Positions 50,023 to 58,824 of a stretch of 64,000 nucleotides of DNA are shown piece after piece. The DNA lies in contig NZ_JANADO010000001.1 in the NCBI RefSeq assembly GCF_024199845.1, forward strand, positions 5,208,001 through 5,272,000, given 5' to 3'. The position numbers and the translations under genes are program-made. A model generated the notes under the pieces. The model saw only the letters and a list, made by a program, of their open reading frames with translations, ran no database searches and had not been told where the DNA came from. How positions within the stretch are numbered: the first letter of the stretch is position 1; each line of letters opens with the position of its first letter. Source of the DNA: Bradyrhizobium sp. CCGB12. Lineage in GTDB: Bacteria; Pseudomonadota; Alphaproteobacteria; Rhizobiales; Xanthobacteraceae.

Positions 50023-50045
50023 GGCGCAGAACTCCCCGCGGCGAG

Positions 50046-50888
50046 TCAGAACGTGGCCTCAATGGCTTTGATCAGCTCCGGGGTCACGTCGGGCATGACA
50101 CCGAACCAGGCCTTGAAGGCGATCCGCGCCTGGTTGAGCACGAGGCCGAGCCCGTTCACGGTGACGCAGCCACGCGCGCGGGCTTCGGCGAGGAACGCTG
50201 TTTCGAGCGGCGTATAGATGAGATCGGCGGTGAGCGTTTCGGGCTTCAGGCGCGAGAGGTCGATCTCCAGCGGCGCTTTGCCGACCATGCCGCGATCGGT
50301 GCAGTTGACGAGGAGAGCGACATCGCCGAGCGCGGTGCCGCGATCCTCCCATGCCACAGTGCTGACGGCGGCGCCGAAGTCGCTTGCGAGCGCCTGCGCC
50401 TTTTCAGGCGTACGATTGGCGATGCGGATCTCACGTGCACCATTCTCCAGAAGGGCCACGACCACCGCGCGCGTGGCCCCGCCCGCGCCCAGCAGCAGGA
50501 TCGGCCCGGCATCGCCGCGCCAGTCGGCCCTGGCGTCGCGCAGGCTCTGCACAAAACCATTGCCGTCATTGTTGAAGCCGGAGAGCGTGCCGTCGTCCTC
50601 GACGACGATGGTGTTGACGGCGCCGATGCGCCGCGCGGTCTCGTTGACGCGGCCGAGCTTTTGCATTGCCGTCAACTTGTGCGGCATGGTGACGTTGCAG
50701 CCGCGAAAGCCGAGTGCGACGAGTCCACGAAGCGCATCCTCCAGCCGTTCCGGCTTGACCGCGAGCGGCACGTAGGAGCCGCGGATGCCGTGCGCCTTCA
50801 GCCAGTAATTATGAATGACGGGCGAGCGCGAATGCGCAACGGGCATGCCGATGATCCCCGCCAATCCAAATCCATCCGCCTGCGGCAT
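50046..50888 (-). CDS. aroE: Shikimate/quinate dehydrogenase family protein
   Basis: Start at 50888 (MPQADGFGLAGIIGMPVAHSRSPVIHNYWL), with GGAAG upstream. The 280-residue protein has the shikimate dehydrogenase blocks: PVAHSRSPVIHN (substrate serines), GCNVTMPHK (catalytic lysine), GFNNDGNGF (aspartate) and the NADP site LLLGAGGATRAVVVALLENGA with the ANRTPEKA loop. It is probably not the housekeeping AroE: it is in an operon with a lactonase-like amidohydrolase and an aromatic-type binding protein. It could act as a quinate/shikimate catabolic enzyme. An inverted repeat lies about 50-66 bases upstream. Confidence 0.85.
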   Translation of the reverse strand: MPQADGFGLAGIIGMPVAHSRSPVIHNYWLKAHGIRGSYVPLAVKPERLEDALRGLVALGFRGCNVTMPHKLTAMQKLGRVNETARRIGAVNTIVVEDDGTLSGFNNDGNGFVQSLRDARADWRGDAGPILLLGAGGATRAVVVALLENGAREIRIANRTPEKAQALASDFGAAVSTVAWEDRGTALGDVALLVNCTDRGMVGKAPLEIDLSRLKPETLTADLIYTPLETAFLAEARARGCVTVNGLGLVLNQARIAFKAWFGVMPDVTPELIKAIEATF

Positions 50889-50937
50889 GCTTCCATCCCT
50901 GTCACGCGTCTTCAACGCACGACCATTCTATTTGGTC

Positions 50938-50954
50938 AATTGTCCAAGACAATT
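50938..50954. promoter_or_regulatory. Inverted repeat upstream of the aroE-like operon
   Basis: AATTGTC (50938-50944), CAA, GACAATT (50948-50954) is a perfect 7-bp inverted repeat with a 3-base spacer. The TTGTC-N3-GACAA core resembles sites of GntR/FCD-type regulators more than the MarR palindrome at 47439. No GntR gene is in the window. The site is in the expected promoter position for the leftward operon. Confidence 0.6.
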
Positions 50955-51119
50955 AGAGGGAATGGCTAGCGGGTGCAATCTGAAATTTGCGAGCATGAGA
51001 CCGCCGAGCGCGGCCTTGGAGGAATCGTAGACCGCCATCTGCGAGGTCATCTCTTTGCTGGCGCGCGGTAGACGGCGATCCGTGGTAACGTGAACCTCGT
51101 AACCTTCAGCGAGGCAAGC

Positions 51120-51932
51120 ATGTCCGATACTGACAAGGTTTTCGCCGGCTCGGTCCCAAAGCTCTACGACGAGCATCTCGTCCCGATGATCTTCGCCGTT
51201 TATGCCGACGACATCGCAAGACGTGTCGCCGCACTTTCGCCCTCGGTTCTGCTCGAAACTGCCGCAGGCACCGGCGCCGTCACCCGCGCCGTGACGGCGG
51301 CGCTGCCCCCCGGCATCCGTTATGTTGCGACCGACCTCAACGAGCCGATGCTGGCGATCGCGGCGCAGCGCCAGGGTGAGGACTCCCGCGTTTCATGGCG
51401 CCAGGCGGATGCGACCGCCCTGCCCTTCGACGACGCCGAGTTCGACGTGGTCTGCTGCCAGTTCGGCGCCATGTTCTTTCCGGACCGCGTCAAGGGCTAT
51501 TCAGAAGCAAGGCGCGTCCTGAAGCCGAGCGGCACGTTCCTCTTCAATGTCTGGGATCGCATCGAGGAGAACGTGTTCGCCGACGACGTCACGACGGCCT
51601 TGGGCAAGGTATTTCCCGATGATCCGCCCCGCTTCATGGCGCGGACGCCGCACGGCTACTTCGACCAGGCAACCATCCGGGCCGATCTCGAACGCGCAGG
51701 ATTTGGTAACATCTCGATCGAAACACGCGCCGCCGTCAGCCGTGCACCGACGCCCGACCTCGTGGCGTTCGCCTATTGCCAAGGCACGCCGCTGCGCGGC
51801 GAAATCGAGGCCAGAAGTGGCGGCGATCTTCAGGCCGCGACCGACGCGGCCACCGATGCGATCCGCGCGCGCCATGGATCCGGACCGGTCGAAGCCAAGA
51901 TTCAGGCCCTGGTGATCACGGCGCGGCCGTAA
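51120..51932 (+). CDS. Class I SAM-dependent methyltransferase (UbiE-like)
   Basis: Start taken at 51120 (MSDTDKVFAGSVPKLYDEHLVPMIF), 10 codons inside the open frame. The 270-residue protein has motif I as VLLETAAGTGAVTRAV, motif II ATDLNEPMLAIAA, and FDVVCCQFGAMFFPDRVKGYSEARRVLKPSGTFLFNVWD (post-I and motif III), the pattern of methyltransferase family 11. The substrate cannot be inferred. It is divergent from the aroE-like operon and convergent with the L,D-transpeptidase gene, apparently a single-gene unit. Confidence 0.85.
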   Translation: MSDTDKVFAGSVPKLYDEHLVPMIFAVYADDIARRVAALSPSVLLETAAGTGAVTRAVTAALPPGIRYVATDLNEPMLAIAAQRQGEDSRVSWRQADATALPFDDAEFDVVCCQFGAMFFPDRVKGYSEARRVLKPSGTFLFNVWDRIEENVFADDVTTALGKVFPDDPPRFMARTPHGYFDQATIRADLERAGFGNISIETRAAVSRAPTPDLVAFAYCQGTPLRGEIEARSGGDLQAATDAATDAIRARHGSGPVEAKIQALVITARP

Positions 51933-51961
51933 GCCCGCGCCGCAAGCAACACCCTGCGTGC

Positions 51962-53521
51962 CTACCAAAAGCCCCGCTGTACCGGCTGCGTCGATTGATA
52001 ATACTGATACTGGCCTCGCCGGCGCGGATTGGCCGGTTGCACATACGGATCGCGTTGCTGGAAGAAGAAGCCGAACCCGTTGCCGCCATTGTCCCAGCCG
52101 TCATCGCTCGCGATCATGGCCGGCGGCGCAGTCGGCTTGCGCGTGATGAAGCCGCCCTGCGGCTGATTGCTGAGCACCGCGACGAATTCGGTACGGTAGT
52201 TGGTCTCACTGCTCAAGGGCTCGTCGGAGATGACTATCGACGAGCGCGGCAACGCGGTCGGCGCGATGCGGTCCAGCACCTCCTGCGGAATCGTGATCCG
52301 GTCGAGCGCATGCCTGGCCTCGTCGCCGTTCTCGATCGTGACCACGCTCCAGCGCAGGCCCGTATCGGCCTTCGCCATCGCCGTGAAGATGTGCGTGCCG
52401 AGCGGCAGGTCGGGATTACGGATCGTGACGGGGACCTCGATGCTGGTGTCGAACACCTCGCCGCCGCCGTCGGGCGCCGGCTTGTGGGTGTTTCGCCGCA
52501 CATAGAGCTTCTGCGTCGAACGGCTGATGTAGACCGAGACCGGCTCGAGCGCGAGCTTTGCATCGGTCGACGCCTTCACCGCGTCGGCCTTCCTGGTCGC
52601 CGCCGCCTTGGCGGCTTCCTTCGTGGCGGCGGCGGCGTCGCGCTTCGGTTGCGCGGCGGCCTTGGCGGCGTCGAGCTGCGTCGCTGCATCCGCAGCCTTG
52701 GTGGCAACCTTCTGCTTCAGCTCCTCGGCCTTGGCGCGGGCCTGATCGGTCTTTGCATTCGCGAGCGTCTTGTCGGCAAAGGCGAGCTCGGCGTCGGCGC
52801 GGGCCTTCTGCTGTTCCAGCTTGCGCAGCGACGCCGGAAGCGAAGCCGCTTCCTTTGCGGCTGCCGATGCAGCCTTCTTGGTTTCGTCGGCGGCCCTTGT
52901 GGCCTCCTCGGCCTCGGCGGAGAGCTTGCCAACACGGCCTGGTGCCGCCGCAATGGCGTCCTGCTTCGGCATGAACAGCGAGGGGTGAGAGATTTCAGTC
53001 GGGACCGTATCCTCCGGCGAGATGATCACCCGCATCCCGATATAGGTCTTGTCGAACAGGTTCTCGGCAAAGCCGAACGGCATCCGCACGCAGCCATGCG
53101 AGGCGGCATAGCCGGGCAGCGGGCCGCCATGCAGCGCAATGCCGTTCCAGGTGATGCGCTGCATGTTCGGCATCCAGGCATCGTCATACATGGTCGAGCG
53201 GTGGTCCTTGTCCTTCTCGAGGATGGCGAAGACGCCGGCCGGCGTCTCGCGTCCCGTGGTGCCGGTCGACACCGGCGCGCGCATGATCCAGCCGTCGGCG
53301 TCGTAGAAGGTGACCTGCTGGCTCTTGATCGACACGATCGCCATGATCGGCTCGCCGGCCACACGCGGCGCCACCGCCTCGACCGACTGACGGGCCTGCT
53401 TGGCCGCAGTCGCCGGGGCCACCGCCGCAAATATGGCCACCGTCGCAAGCGCAATGATCCCGGCAGGCCCCCGACGCCGCATCGCCCTGGTGGATTGCGC
53501 CGTCGTCAGTCGGTTTTTCAT
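51962..53521 (-). CDS. L,D-transpeptidase (YkuD) with coiled middle and degenerate second domain
   Basis: Start at 53521 gives 519 residues with an export signal (GPAGIIALATVAIFAAVAPATAA). The YkuD domain covers about 55-165 and holds the catalytic block HGGPLPGYAASHGCVRMP (His131, Ser141-His142-Gly143-Cys144). A long Ala/Lys/Glu-rich coil spans about 180-310. After it a second region (VSVYISRSTQKLYVRRN..., IEVPVTIRNPDLPLGTHIFTAM, IVISDEPLSSET) looks like a YkuD copy that has lost the HxxxSHGC residues. The tail is Gln/Tyr/Pro-rich. The enzyme crosslinks peptidoglycan or attaches proteins to it in the periplasm. Confidence 0.87.
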   Translation of the reverse strand: MKNRLTTAQSTRAMRRRGPAGIIALATVAIFAAVAPATAAKQARQSVEAVAPRVAGEPIMAIVSIKSQQVTFYDADGWIMRAPVSTGTTGRETPAGVFAILEKDKDHRSTMYDDAWMPNMQRITWNGIALHGGPLPGYAASHGCVRMPFGFAENLFDKTYIGMRVIISPEDTVPTEISHPSLFMPKQDAIAAAPGRVGKLSAEAEEATRAADETKKAASAAAKEAASLPASLRKLEQQKARADAELAFADKTLANAKTDQARAKAEELKQKVATKAADAATQLDAAKAAAQPKRDAAAATKEAAKAAATRKADAVKASTDAKLALEPVSVYISRSTQKLYVRRNTHKPAPDGGGEVFDTSIEVPVTIRNPDLPLGTHIFTAMAKADTGLRWSVVTIENGDEARHALDRITIPQEVLDRIAPTALPRSSIVISDEPLSSETNYRTEFVAVLSNQPQGGFITRKPTAPPAMIASDDGWDNGGNGFGFFFQQRDPYVQPANPRRRGQYQYYQSTQPVQRGFW

Positions 53522-53780
53522 GCCATCCTCGGTCGAACTGCCAGTCCGCTGGTGTCGTTCAAATGTCAAATTGCGAGCTCTGGATTAAGAAATCGAAGCC
53601 GCCTTACGTTCCGTCTGTGGCGAGATTCGGCACGTTCCGGCAACAATCTCTCATATACGACGGTTCGCACAGGCGGAAGGCGGCCGCAGGCCGAGGCTGG
53701 CCCGAAGCTGGCCTCGATCGCTGCGGCAGAATGTCCAATCAACTACCCGGGGCGGCGGCGGCCACGCCCACCGATGCTCA

Positions 53781-55217
53781 CTAAACGCCCAGCGCCTTGC
53801 GGTTGAACGTTCGGAGGACGCGCAGCGACAACGTTCGCACGTTCGCAACATTCAGCAGCCAGGCCGCGGCGGCGTAAGCGAGGCCGCCGGCGAGGCTGAC
53901 GATGATGAGCGACACGAGACCGGTGCCGCCGGCTTGCGATCGCGCAATCAGGATCGCGGCCGCCATTGCCGCAGCGGAAGCGGCAACAGCGGCGAGGCGG
54001 TTGAGGTCGAACGGGACCGGATGAGCGCGATGCATCAGGACCACGGCAACAAGGAAACCGATCGCCTCCGTCACGAAGGTCGCCAGCGCCGCACCGTAGA
54101 GGCCATAGAAGGCGACCAGTGCGAACATCAGGATCACGCTGACGAGCAGCGTGAAGAAGGATTGCGCGGCGAGCATGAAAGGCCGTTCGGCGAGCTGGAA
54201 GCTGATCTGGACATAGAACTGATTGGCGATACCGAAGAACCGGGCGAGCACCAAAGTCGGCAGCAGCGCGGACACACCGGCGCGGAAATCGACGCCAACG
54301 AGCGTGCCCGCGACCTGGTCCGCGGCCAGCGCGAGCCAGACGGCAACGGGCGCGACGACGACGAGCAGCAGATCGAGGCTTTCGGTCAGCCGCTCGCGCG
54401 TCACCGCCTCGTTGTTCTCGGACAGGGAGCGGAACACCAGCGGCACGGTCGCGGCGGCGACGCTGGAAGCGATCATGACCATGAACTGGCGCGGCAGATC
54501 GGCGGCGACGCCGAAGATGCCGGCGGCGTCCTTGCCAAGCAAATAGGCGACAATGAGCCGGTCACAGGTCGAATAGAGCGCGACGGACAATCCGGCCAGC
54601 GTCAAGGGAAGGCCGTAGCGCGCGAGCTGCAGGAACTGGCTGCGCTGAAATCGCGCGATCTTGGTGCGGTCGCCCGCGAGGTTGAGCACGATCCCAGTGA
54701 GCGAGCCCAGCCCGAATGCCAGGAGCAAGCCGATGCCGCCCCAACCGAGCCAGATGCCGAGCAGGCCGAAGCCGACGCTCGCCACGCTGCGCACGATCGA
54801 GATCGCCGCGAACCGATAGGGCCGCAATTTGGCACGCTCGAACTCCTGGCCGACATCGACTGCATTGGCCATGACCGCGACGAACATGCTGGCGAGCAGC
54901 AGCTCGACGCTGACGTCGCTGCGGAACAGGAAGGCCAAAGGGGTCATCGCGCAGAGGACAGCGACCGTCAGGGCGAAGGCGACGATCGCCGTGCCACGAA
55001 AATCGACCTCTGCCGACATCGCCTGATAGCGGGACACCGACAGCTTGATCCAGGCAAAGAAGATCGCACCCAGAATGCCCGCCAGGCTGATGCCGACGAC
55101 ATAGACGCCGTATTCCGCCGGCGTCAGCAGCCGCGTATAGGCCGTGACCGCGAAGAACCCCACCGCCGCAGGCAGGATGTAGGCGACCAGATAGATCGAG
55201 AAATGGCGGTTCAGCAT
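53781..55217 (-). CDS. Polysaccharide flippase (Wzx/MOP superfamily)
   Basis: The 478-residue protein has 12-14 predicted membrane segments and the polysaccharide-synthesis layout: MLNRHFSIYLVAYILPAAVGFFAVTAYTRLLTPAEYGVYVV at the start and GLPLTLAGLSVALYSTCDRLIVAYLLGKDAAGIFGVAADLPRQF in the middle. Such proteins move lipid-linked repeat units across the inner membrane for O-antigen, capsule or exopolysaccharide. It is divergent from a glycosyltransferase gene with about 250 bases between, where no other gene is seen. Together with the following genes it marks a polysaccharide locus. A 935-residue open frame that overlaps it in another frame is not a gene. Confidence 0.88.
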   Translation of the reverse strand: MLNRHFSIYLVAYILPAAVGFFAVTAYTRLLTPAEYGVYVVGISLAGILGAIFFAWIKLSVSRYQAMSAEVDFRGTAIVAFALTVAVLCAMTPLAFLFRSDVSVELLLASMFVAVMANAVDVGQEFERAKLRPYRFAAISIVRSVASVGFGLLGIWLGWGGIGLLLAFGLGSLTGIVLNLAGDRTKIARFQRSQFLQLARYGLPLTLAGLSVALYSTCDRLIVAYLLGKDAAGIFGVAADLPRQFMVMIASSVAAATVPLVFRSLSENNEAVTRERLTESLDLLLVVVAPVAVWLALAADQVAGTLVGVDFRAGVSALLPTLVLARFFGIANQFYVQISFQLAERPFMLAAQSFFTLLVSVILMFALVAFYGLYGAALATFVTEAIGFLVAVVLMHRAHPVPFDLNRLAAVAASAAAMAAAILIARSQAGGTGLVSLIIVSLAGGLAYAAAAWLLNVANVRTLSLRVLRTFNRKALGV

Positions 55218-55470
55218 GCGAGCACGGGACCGTTGGCGGCCATGGAGTTAACGGATCGTTAAGACAGTTGGACTTCGGTGTGGCAATCGGACTGCGCCGC
55301 CCGCATCGGCAAGGATAGCCGCATAAGTCTGCAAACCGGACCGCGAATGGAGCCATCGCGCGGTTATCGCGCGTTAGCGTTAAATTTGCCCTGTCCTTGA
55401 AGGGGCCGGCGGGATCACAGAAAAGAAGCAATGATATCGAAACGTCGCCCGACTCCTCCGATGCACTGAT

Positions 55471-56571
55471 GTGACCGACATGGACGTTGCCGAACGAACA
55501 CGGGCGAAACCGGCCTCCCTGCCGCATCGCGGTGCCGACGCGCCCATGCATCCGGCGGGTCGCAGCGCGGGAGGCCGCGACAGGATGATTCTCAACCTTT
55601 TCTTCGAGGAACGGGACGACCGCTGGTTCCCCGGTGACCGCCACTTCCGACCGCTGCTGCGACGCCTGCTGGTGGGCAAGTCCTTCATCAGCGGACAGCG
55701 GCGCGTCCTGCTCAATCTGTGCGCGGGCCTCGACCGGCTCGGCATCCGCTATCGCGTCAACGACTATCGCTACATCCAGAAGCACCCCGAGGAACTCGCC
55801 TGCATCATCGGCCGGCCGTTCGTGCTCGACTGGTTCAAATGGAAGAACCCGCTCCTGCTCGGCGTCGCCATGTATGACCACCCGATCGATGCGCCGGAGC
55901 GTCTGAAGGACCTCGACGTGAGACGCGTCCTGGTGCCTTGCGCCTGGTACGCCGACATGTTCCGTCCGCACTGGCCCCATGTCGACGCCTGGCCGGTCGG
56001 CATCGAGACCGATTTGTGGACGCCAGCACCGGCGGATCAGAAAAGCGTCGACGTGTTGCTCTACGACAAGGTCCGCTGGGATTACGGGCGGTACGAGCCG
56101 GAGCTGATCGAGCCGATCCGCAGGCATCTCGAAGCAAACGGCCGCACCGTCGAGGTGATCCGCTACGGCCATTACAAGGAAGACGATTACAAGGCCGCGC
56201 TGGCGCGTTGCCGCAGCATGATCTTCCTCTGCGAGCACGAGAGCCAGGGCATCGCCTGCCAGCAAGCGCTGTCGAGCGGCGTTCCTGTCTTTGCCTGGGA
56301 TCGCGGCGGACCGTGGCAGGATCCAAAATATTTCCCGGACAAGGTGAGGTTCGAGGGCGGCGTGTCCTCGGTGCCCTATTTCGACGCGCGCTGCGGCATG
56401 ACCTTCACCGATGCGGACGGCTTCACGTCCGGCTGGGGCCGCTTCTGGTCGCAGGTCAGCGCGGGGGACTTCGCGCCGCGTGACTATGTGTTGGACAACC
56501 TGACGCTCGAGAAGGGCGCGCTCCACTATTACGAGATCGCCGAAGCGGCGATGCAGCGTCACGCTGGCTGA
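55471..56571 (+). CDS. Glycosyltransferase (GT4-like)
   Basis: The open frame starts at GTG 55471; ATG 55480 or ATG 55585 (MILNLFFEERDDRWFPGDRHF) are alternatives, the last giving the most family-like start. The C-terminal half shows the GT-B donor site: WPVGIETDLWTPAPADQKSVDVLLYDKVRW, then YKAALARCRSMIFLCEHESQGIACQQALSSGVPVFAWDRGG, with the ExxxxGIACQQALSSGVPV block standing for the E-x7-E region. It would transfer sugar residues in polysaccharide assembly at the inner membrane. It is followed 57 bases later by a GH10 enzyme on the same strand and divergent from the flippase. Confidence 0.8.
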   Translation: MTDMDVAERTRAKPASLPHRGADAPMHPAGRSAGGRDRMILNLFFEERDDRWFPGDRHFRPLLRRLLVGKSFISGQRRVLLNLCAGLDRLGIRYRVNDYRYIQKHPEELACIIGRPFVLDWFKWKNPLLLGVAMYDHPIDAPERLKDLDVRRVLVPCAWYADMFRPHWPHVDAWPVGIETDLWTPAPADQKSVDVLLYDKVRWDYGRYEPELIEPIRRHLEANGRTVEVIRYGHYKEDDYKAALARCRSMIFLCEHESQGIACQQALSSGVPVFAWDRGGPWQDPKYFPDKVRFEGGVSSVPYFDARCGMTFTDADGFTSGWGRFWSQVSAGDFAPRDYVLDNLTLEKGALHYYEIAEAAMQRHAG

Positions 56572-56628
56572 CGAAGGCTTTCGGCCAGCCAGCTCGACAA
56601 GAACACCCCCGGCGTTGCAAGGAATGCC

Positions 56629-57696
56629 GTGACCAGGCTCGACAGACGCGAATTTCTCCTCGGCAGTGCCGCAACGCTCGCGGCAGGCGCATCCGTGTCC
56701 GCTGCGCCTGCGCCGAAGCTCGCCCAGCGCCGTCCGGGCTATGGCGCTGCGGCGACGCTCTGGGACCTCCAAGCCGATCCGCGGCTGGGCGACGCCATCA
56801 GCACCTATTGCACGCAGGTGGTGCCGGTGCTCGAGCTGAAATGGCCGATGCTGCGGCCGGACGCGCACACTTTCGCGTTCGAGCGCGCCGATGCGATCCT
56901 GGATTTTGCGCGGGCGAACGACCTGACGATGCGCGGCCACGCGCTCGCCTGGTATCACGACATTCCGGACTGGACCAAGCAGATCAAGGATTCCAAAGGC
57001 GTCGAGCGCGCCTTCGTCGATCACATCGGCACCGTCGTCTCCTACTACAAGGACAAGCTGACGTCGTGGGACGTCGTCAACGAACCGATCCCGGACAATC
57101 CGAAGAAGGTCACCGACCGGCGCGACACGTTCTGGACGCAGCATCTCGGTCACAGCTGGATTCCGCGGGCCTTCCGCACGGCCGCCGCAGCTGATCCCTT
57201 CGTCAAGCTGGCGATTAACGAATATGACATCGAGTCGGTCAAGGACTCCTTCATCGCCAAGCGCGCGGCCTACCGCAATCTCATCATGGACCTGCTCGAC
57301 CAGGGTGTTCCGCTCCACGCCGTGGGCTTGCAATCGCATCTGCATGCCGAGCTCGAGATCGACACCCATGGCCTCGGCGAATTCGTCACCGAGCTGCGTT
57401 CCTGGGGGCTCGACGTGCTCGTCACCGAGCTTGACGTCGACGATCAGAAGCTGACGGGGAGTCCGGCGGAGCGCGATGCCATCGTCGCCAAGCGCGTCGA
57501 CGATCTGCTGACGGCGATTTCAGCCAGCGGCCCGGTGCGTTCGATCCTGACCTGGGGCATCTCGGACCGCTACAGCTGGATCAACGGCACCTTCGCCCGC
57601 AAGGACAAGCAGCCGAACCGTCCGCTGCCGCTCGACGGGGAGTTCAAGCCAAAACCGTTCATGGACGTGATCAGCAAGTTCACGAAGGACGCGTAA
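56629..57696 (+). CDS. GH10 glycoside hydrolase (endo-1,4-beta-xylanase-like), Tat-exported
   Basis: Starts with GTG at 56629. The 355-residue product begins TRLDRREFLLGSAATLAAGASVSAA, a Tat signal with RREFL. The GH10 catalytic residues are in WDVVNEP (acid/base Glu152) and LVTELDVDD (nucleophile Glu267), with RGHALAWYHDIPDW and GLQSHLHAELEI also typical. It hydrolyses beta-1,4-linked xylan or a related glycan. It follows the glycosyltransferase gene by 57 bases on the same strand, so it may trim the polysaccharide made here rather than plant xylan. It is exported folded to the periplasm. Confidence 0.9.
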   Translation: MTRLDRREFLLGSAATLAAGASVSAAPAPKLAQRRPGYGAAATLWDLQADPRLGDAISTYCTQVVPVLELKWPMLRPDAHTFAFERADAILDFARANDLTMRGHALAWYHDIPDWTKQIKDSKGVERAFVDHIGTVVSYYKDKLTSWDVVNEPIPDNPKKVTDRRDTFWTQHLGHSWIPRAFRTAAAADPFVKLAINEYDIESVKDSFIAKRAAYRNLIMDLLDQGVPLHAVGLQSHLHAELEIDTHGLGEFVTELRSWGLDVLVTELDVDDQKLTGSPAERDAIVAKRVDDLLTAISASGPVRSILTWGISDRYSWINGTFARKDKQPNRPLPLDGEFKPKPFMDVISKFTKDA

Positions 57697-57707
57697 CCGC
57701 TATTGTT

Positions 57708-57774
57708 CGCGCATGATCTCTTCGGAAAACTGCTGCACTTTTTGCGCTAACGCGGCCCTTGGGGTCCGGATCCC
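57708..57774. repeat. Bradyrhizobium-type intergenic repeat (tentative)
   Basis: The stretch GCGCATGATCTCTTCGGAAA, a CTGCTGCACTTTTT-type middle, then CGCGGCCCTTGGGGTCCGG fits from memory a short repeated element common between genes in Bradyrhizobium and Rhodopseudomonas. It fills the gap between the convergent GH10 and DUF6492 genes. No second copy was seen in this window. Confidence 0.4.
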
Positions 57775-57777
57775 GCT

Positions 57778-58728
57778 CTAGCGAGTCTTCGGCGTCTCGA
57801 ATTGGTTCTCGTCGCCCATATGGTCGGGCGACAGGCTCGGGCTGCGACGGTCGCGCGAGGAGAGGCGGAACACGTCGCGGATGTCGTCGATCGAGGTCGA
57901 CGAATAGGACTGGATGCAGAGCGCGACCTGCTCGGGCGAGGCGGCCCGCATCATTGCTTCGATCGCCGGACGATCGAGGCGCGTGTCGTCCCAGTGCGAG
58001 GCCGCGATGCTGTCTTCCGTGACCCGATGCGCCGCCAGATGTTCCGGCGAGTTCGCGACGAAGTTTCCGTAAAGCAGATACTCGGAAAATTTCTTCTTCC
58101 GGCACAGGGCCAGAGCCCAGCTCAGGCCCGTCGCCGACTTGATGGCGTCGGTCATCGCGCGCGCGGCGTCCTTGTCCCAGACCAGCGCGTTGCCGACATA
58201 GTCGTCAGCGGGGAACGAGCGCTGTTTGACACCGAGAAGTTGATCGACGGTGCGCAGCCACAGCACATGCAAGGGATGATCGGCGTCGATCCCCTTGCGC
58301 GTGACGAAGAGCGGCGTCTTCTCACCGCCGGCATATTGGCCGACGTCGAATTCGCGGAAGAACAGATTGTCCGAGTCCAGGATGCAGACGCGCTGCTCCG
58401 GCGCATTGAGGACGCCGGCGATCTTCAGGATCTGCTGGATATGCCAGCCGTGCACCGGCGACGACAGCAGCGAGAGCCAGACGCGCCGCTTGCTGATGAA
58501 CTGGAGCGCCGGCGGCAGCGCGAAGAGCCATTTCGGCAGATAGCGCGAGGCCGGAACGATGACGCGCTTGTCGGACGCGAACCGTTCGAATAGCGGCACG
58601 TCCTCATCGTTAACGAGAACATAATGCCGCGTATATCCCGAGAGCCAGGTGTCGATGCTCTCGCTGAGCAGCGAAAAGCGCTCGATATCCTTGGCATAGC
58701 TGGCGGACAGCAGGGCAACGGAATGCAT
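57778..58728 (-). CDS. DUF6492 family protein, probable glycosyltransferase-like
   Basis: The 316-residue protein begins MHSVALLSASYAKDIERFSLLSESIDTWLSGYTRHYVLVNDEDVPLFERF. An acidic DxD-like motif lies in the middle (RVCILDSDNLFFREFDVG), followed by PLHVLWLRTVDQLL and RSFPADDYVGNALVWDKDAARAM. This is the DUF6492 pattern, which looks like a GT-A sugar-nucleotide fold. The DSDN sequence would bind the metal-sugar nucleotide. It is cytosolic. It converges on the GH10 gene and belongs to the polysaccharide locus by position. Confidence 0.78.
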   Translation of the reverse strand: MHSVALLSASYAKDIERFSLLSESIDTWLSGYTRHYVLVNDEDVPLFERFASDKRVIVPASRYLPKWLFALPPALQFISKRRVWLSLLSSPVHGWHIQQILKIAGVLNAPEQRVCILDSDNLFFREFDVGQYAGGEKTPLFVTRKGIDADHPLHVLWLRTVDQLLGVKQRSFPADDYVGNALVWDKDAARAMTDAIKSATGLSWALALCRKKKFSEYLLYGNFVANSPEHLAAHRVTEDSIAASHWDDTRLDRPAIEAMMRAASPEQVALCIQSYSSTSIDDIRDVFRLSSRDRRSPSLSPDHMGDENQFETPKTR

Positions 58729-58824
58729 GGGGCGCGCTCAAATGGCCATCAAGCCGGTAGTCATAGCGGCGGCGGGAAGCGTTGGAAACTTACATTCGCA
58801 ATCAAGGTAAAACGAAACGAAGCA

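Noticed and set aside
54562..57369. A 935-codon open frame on the minus strand
   Set aside because: It runs through the flippase, glycosyltransferase and GH10 genes in another frame, has no family motif and is an effect of high GC. The real genes there have clear catalytic motifs.
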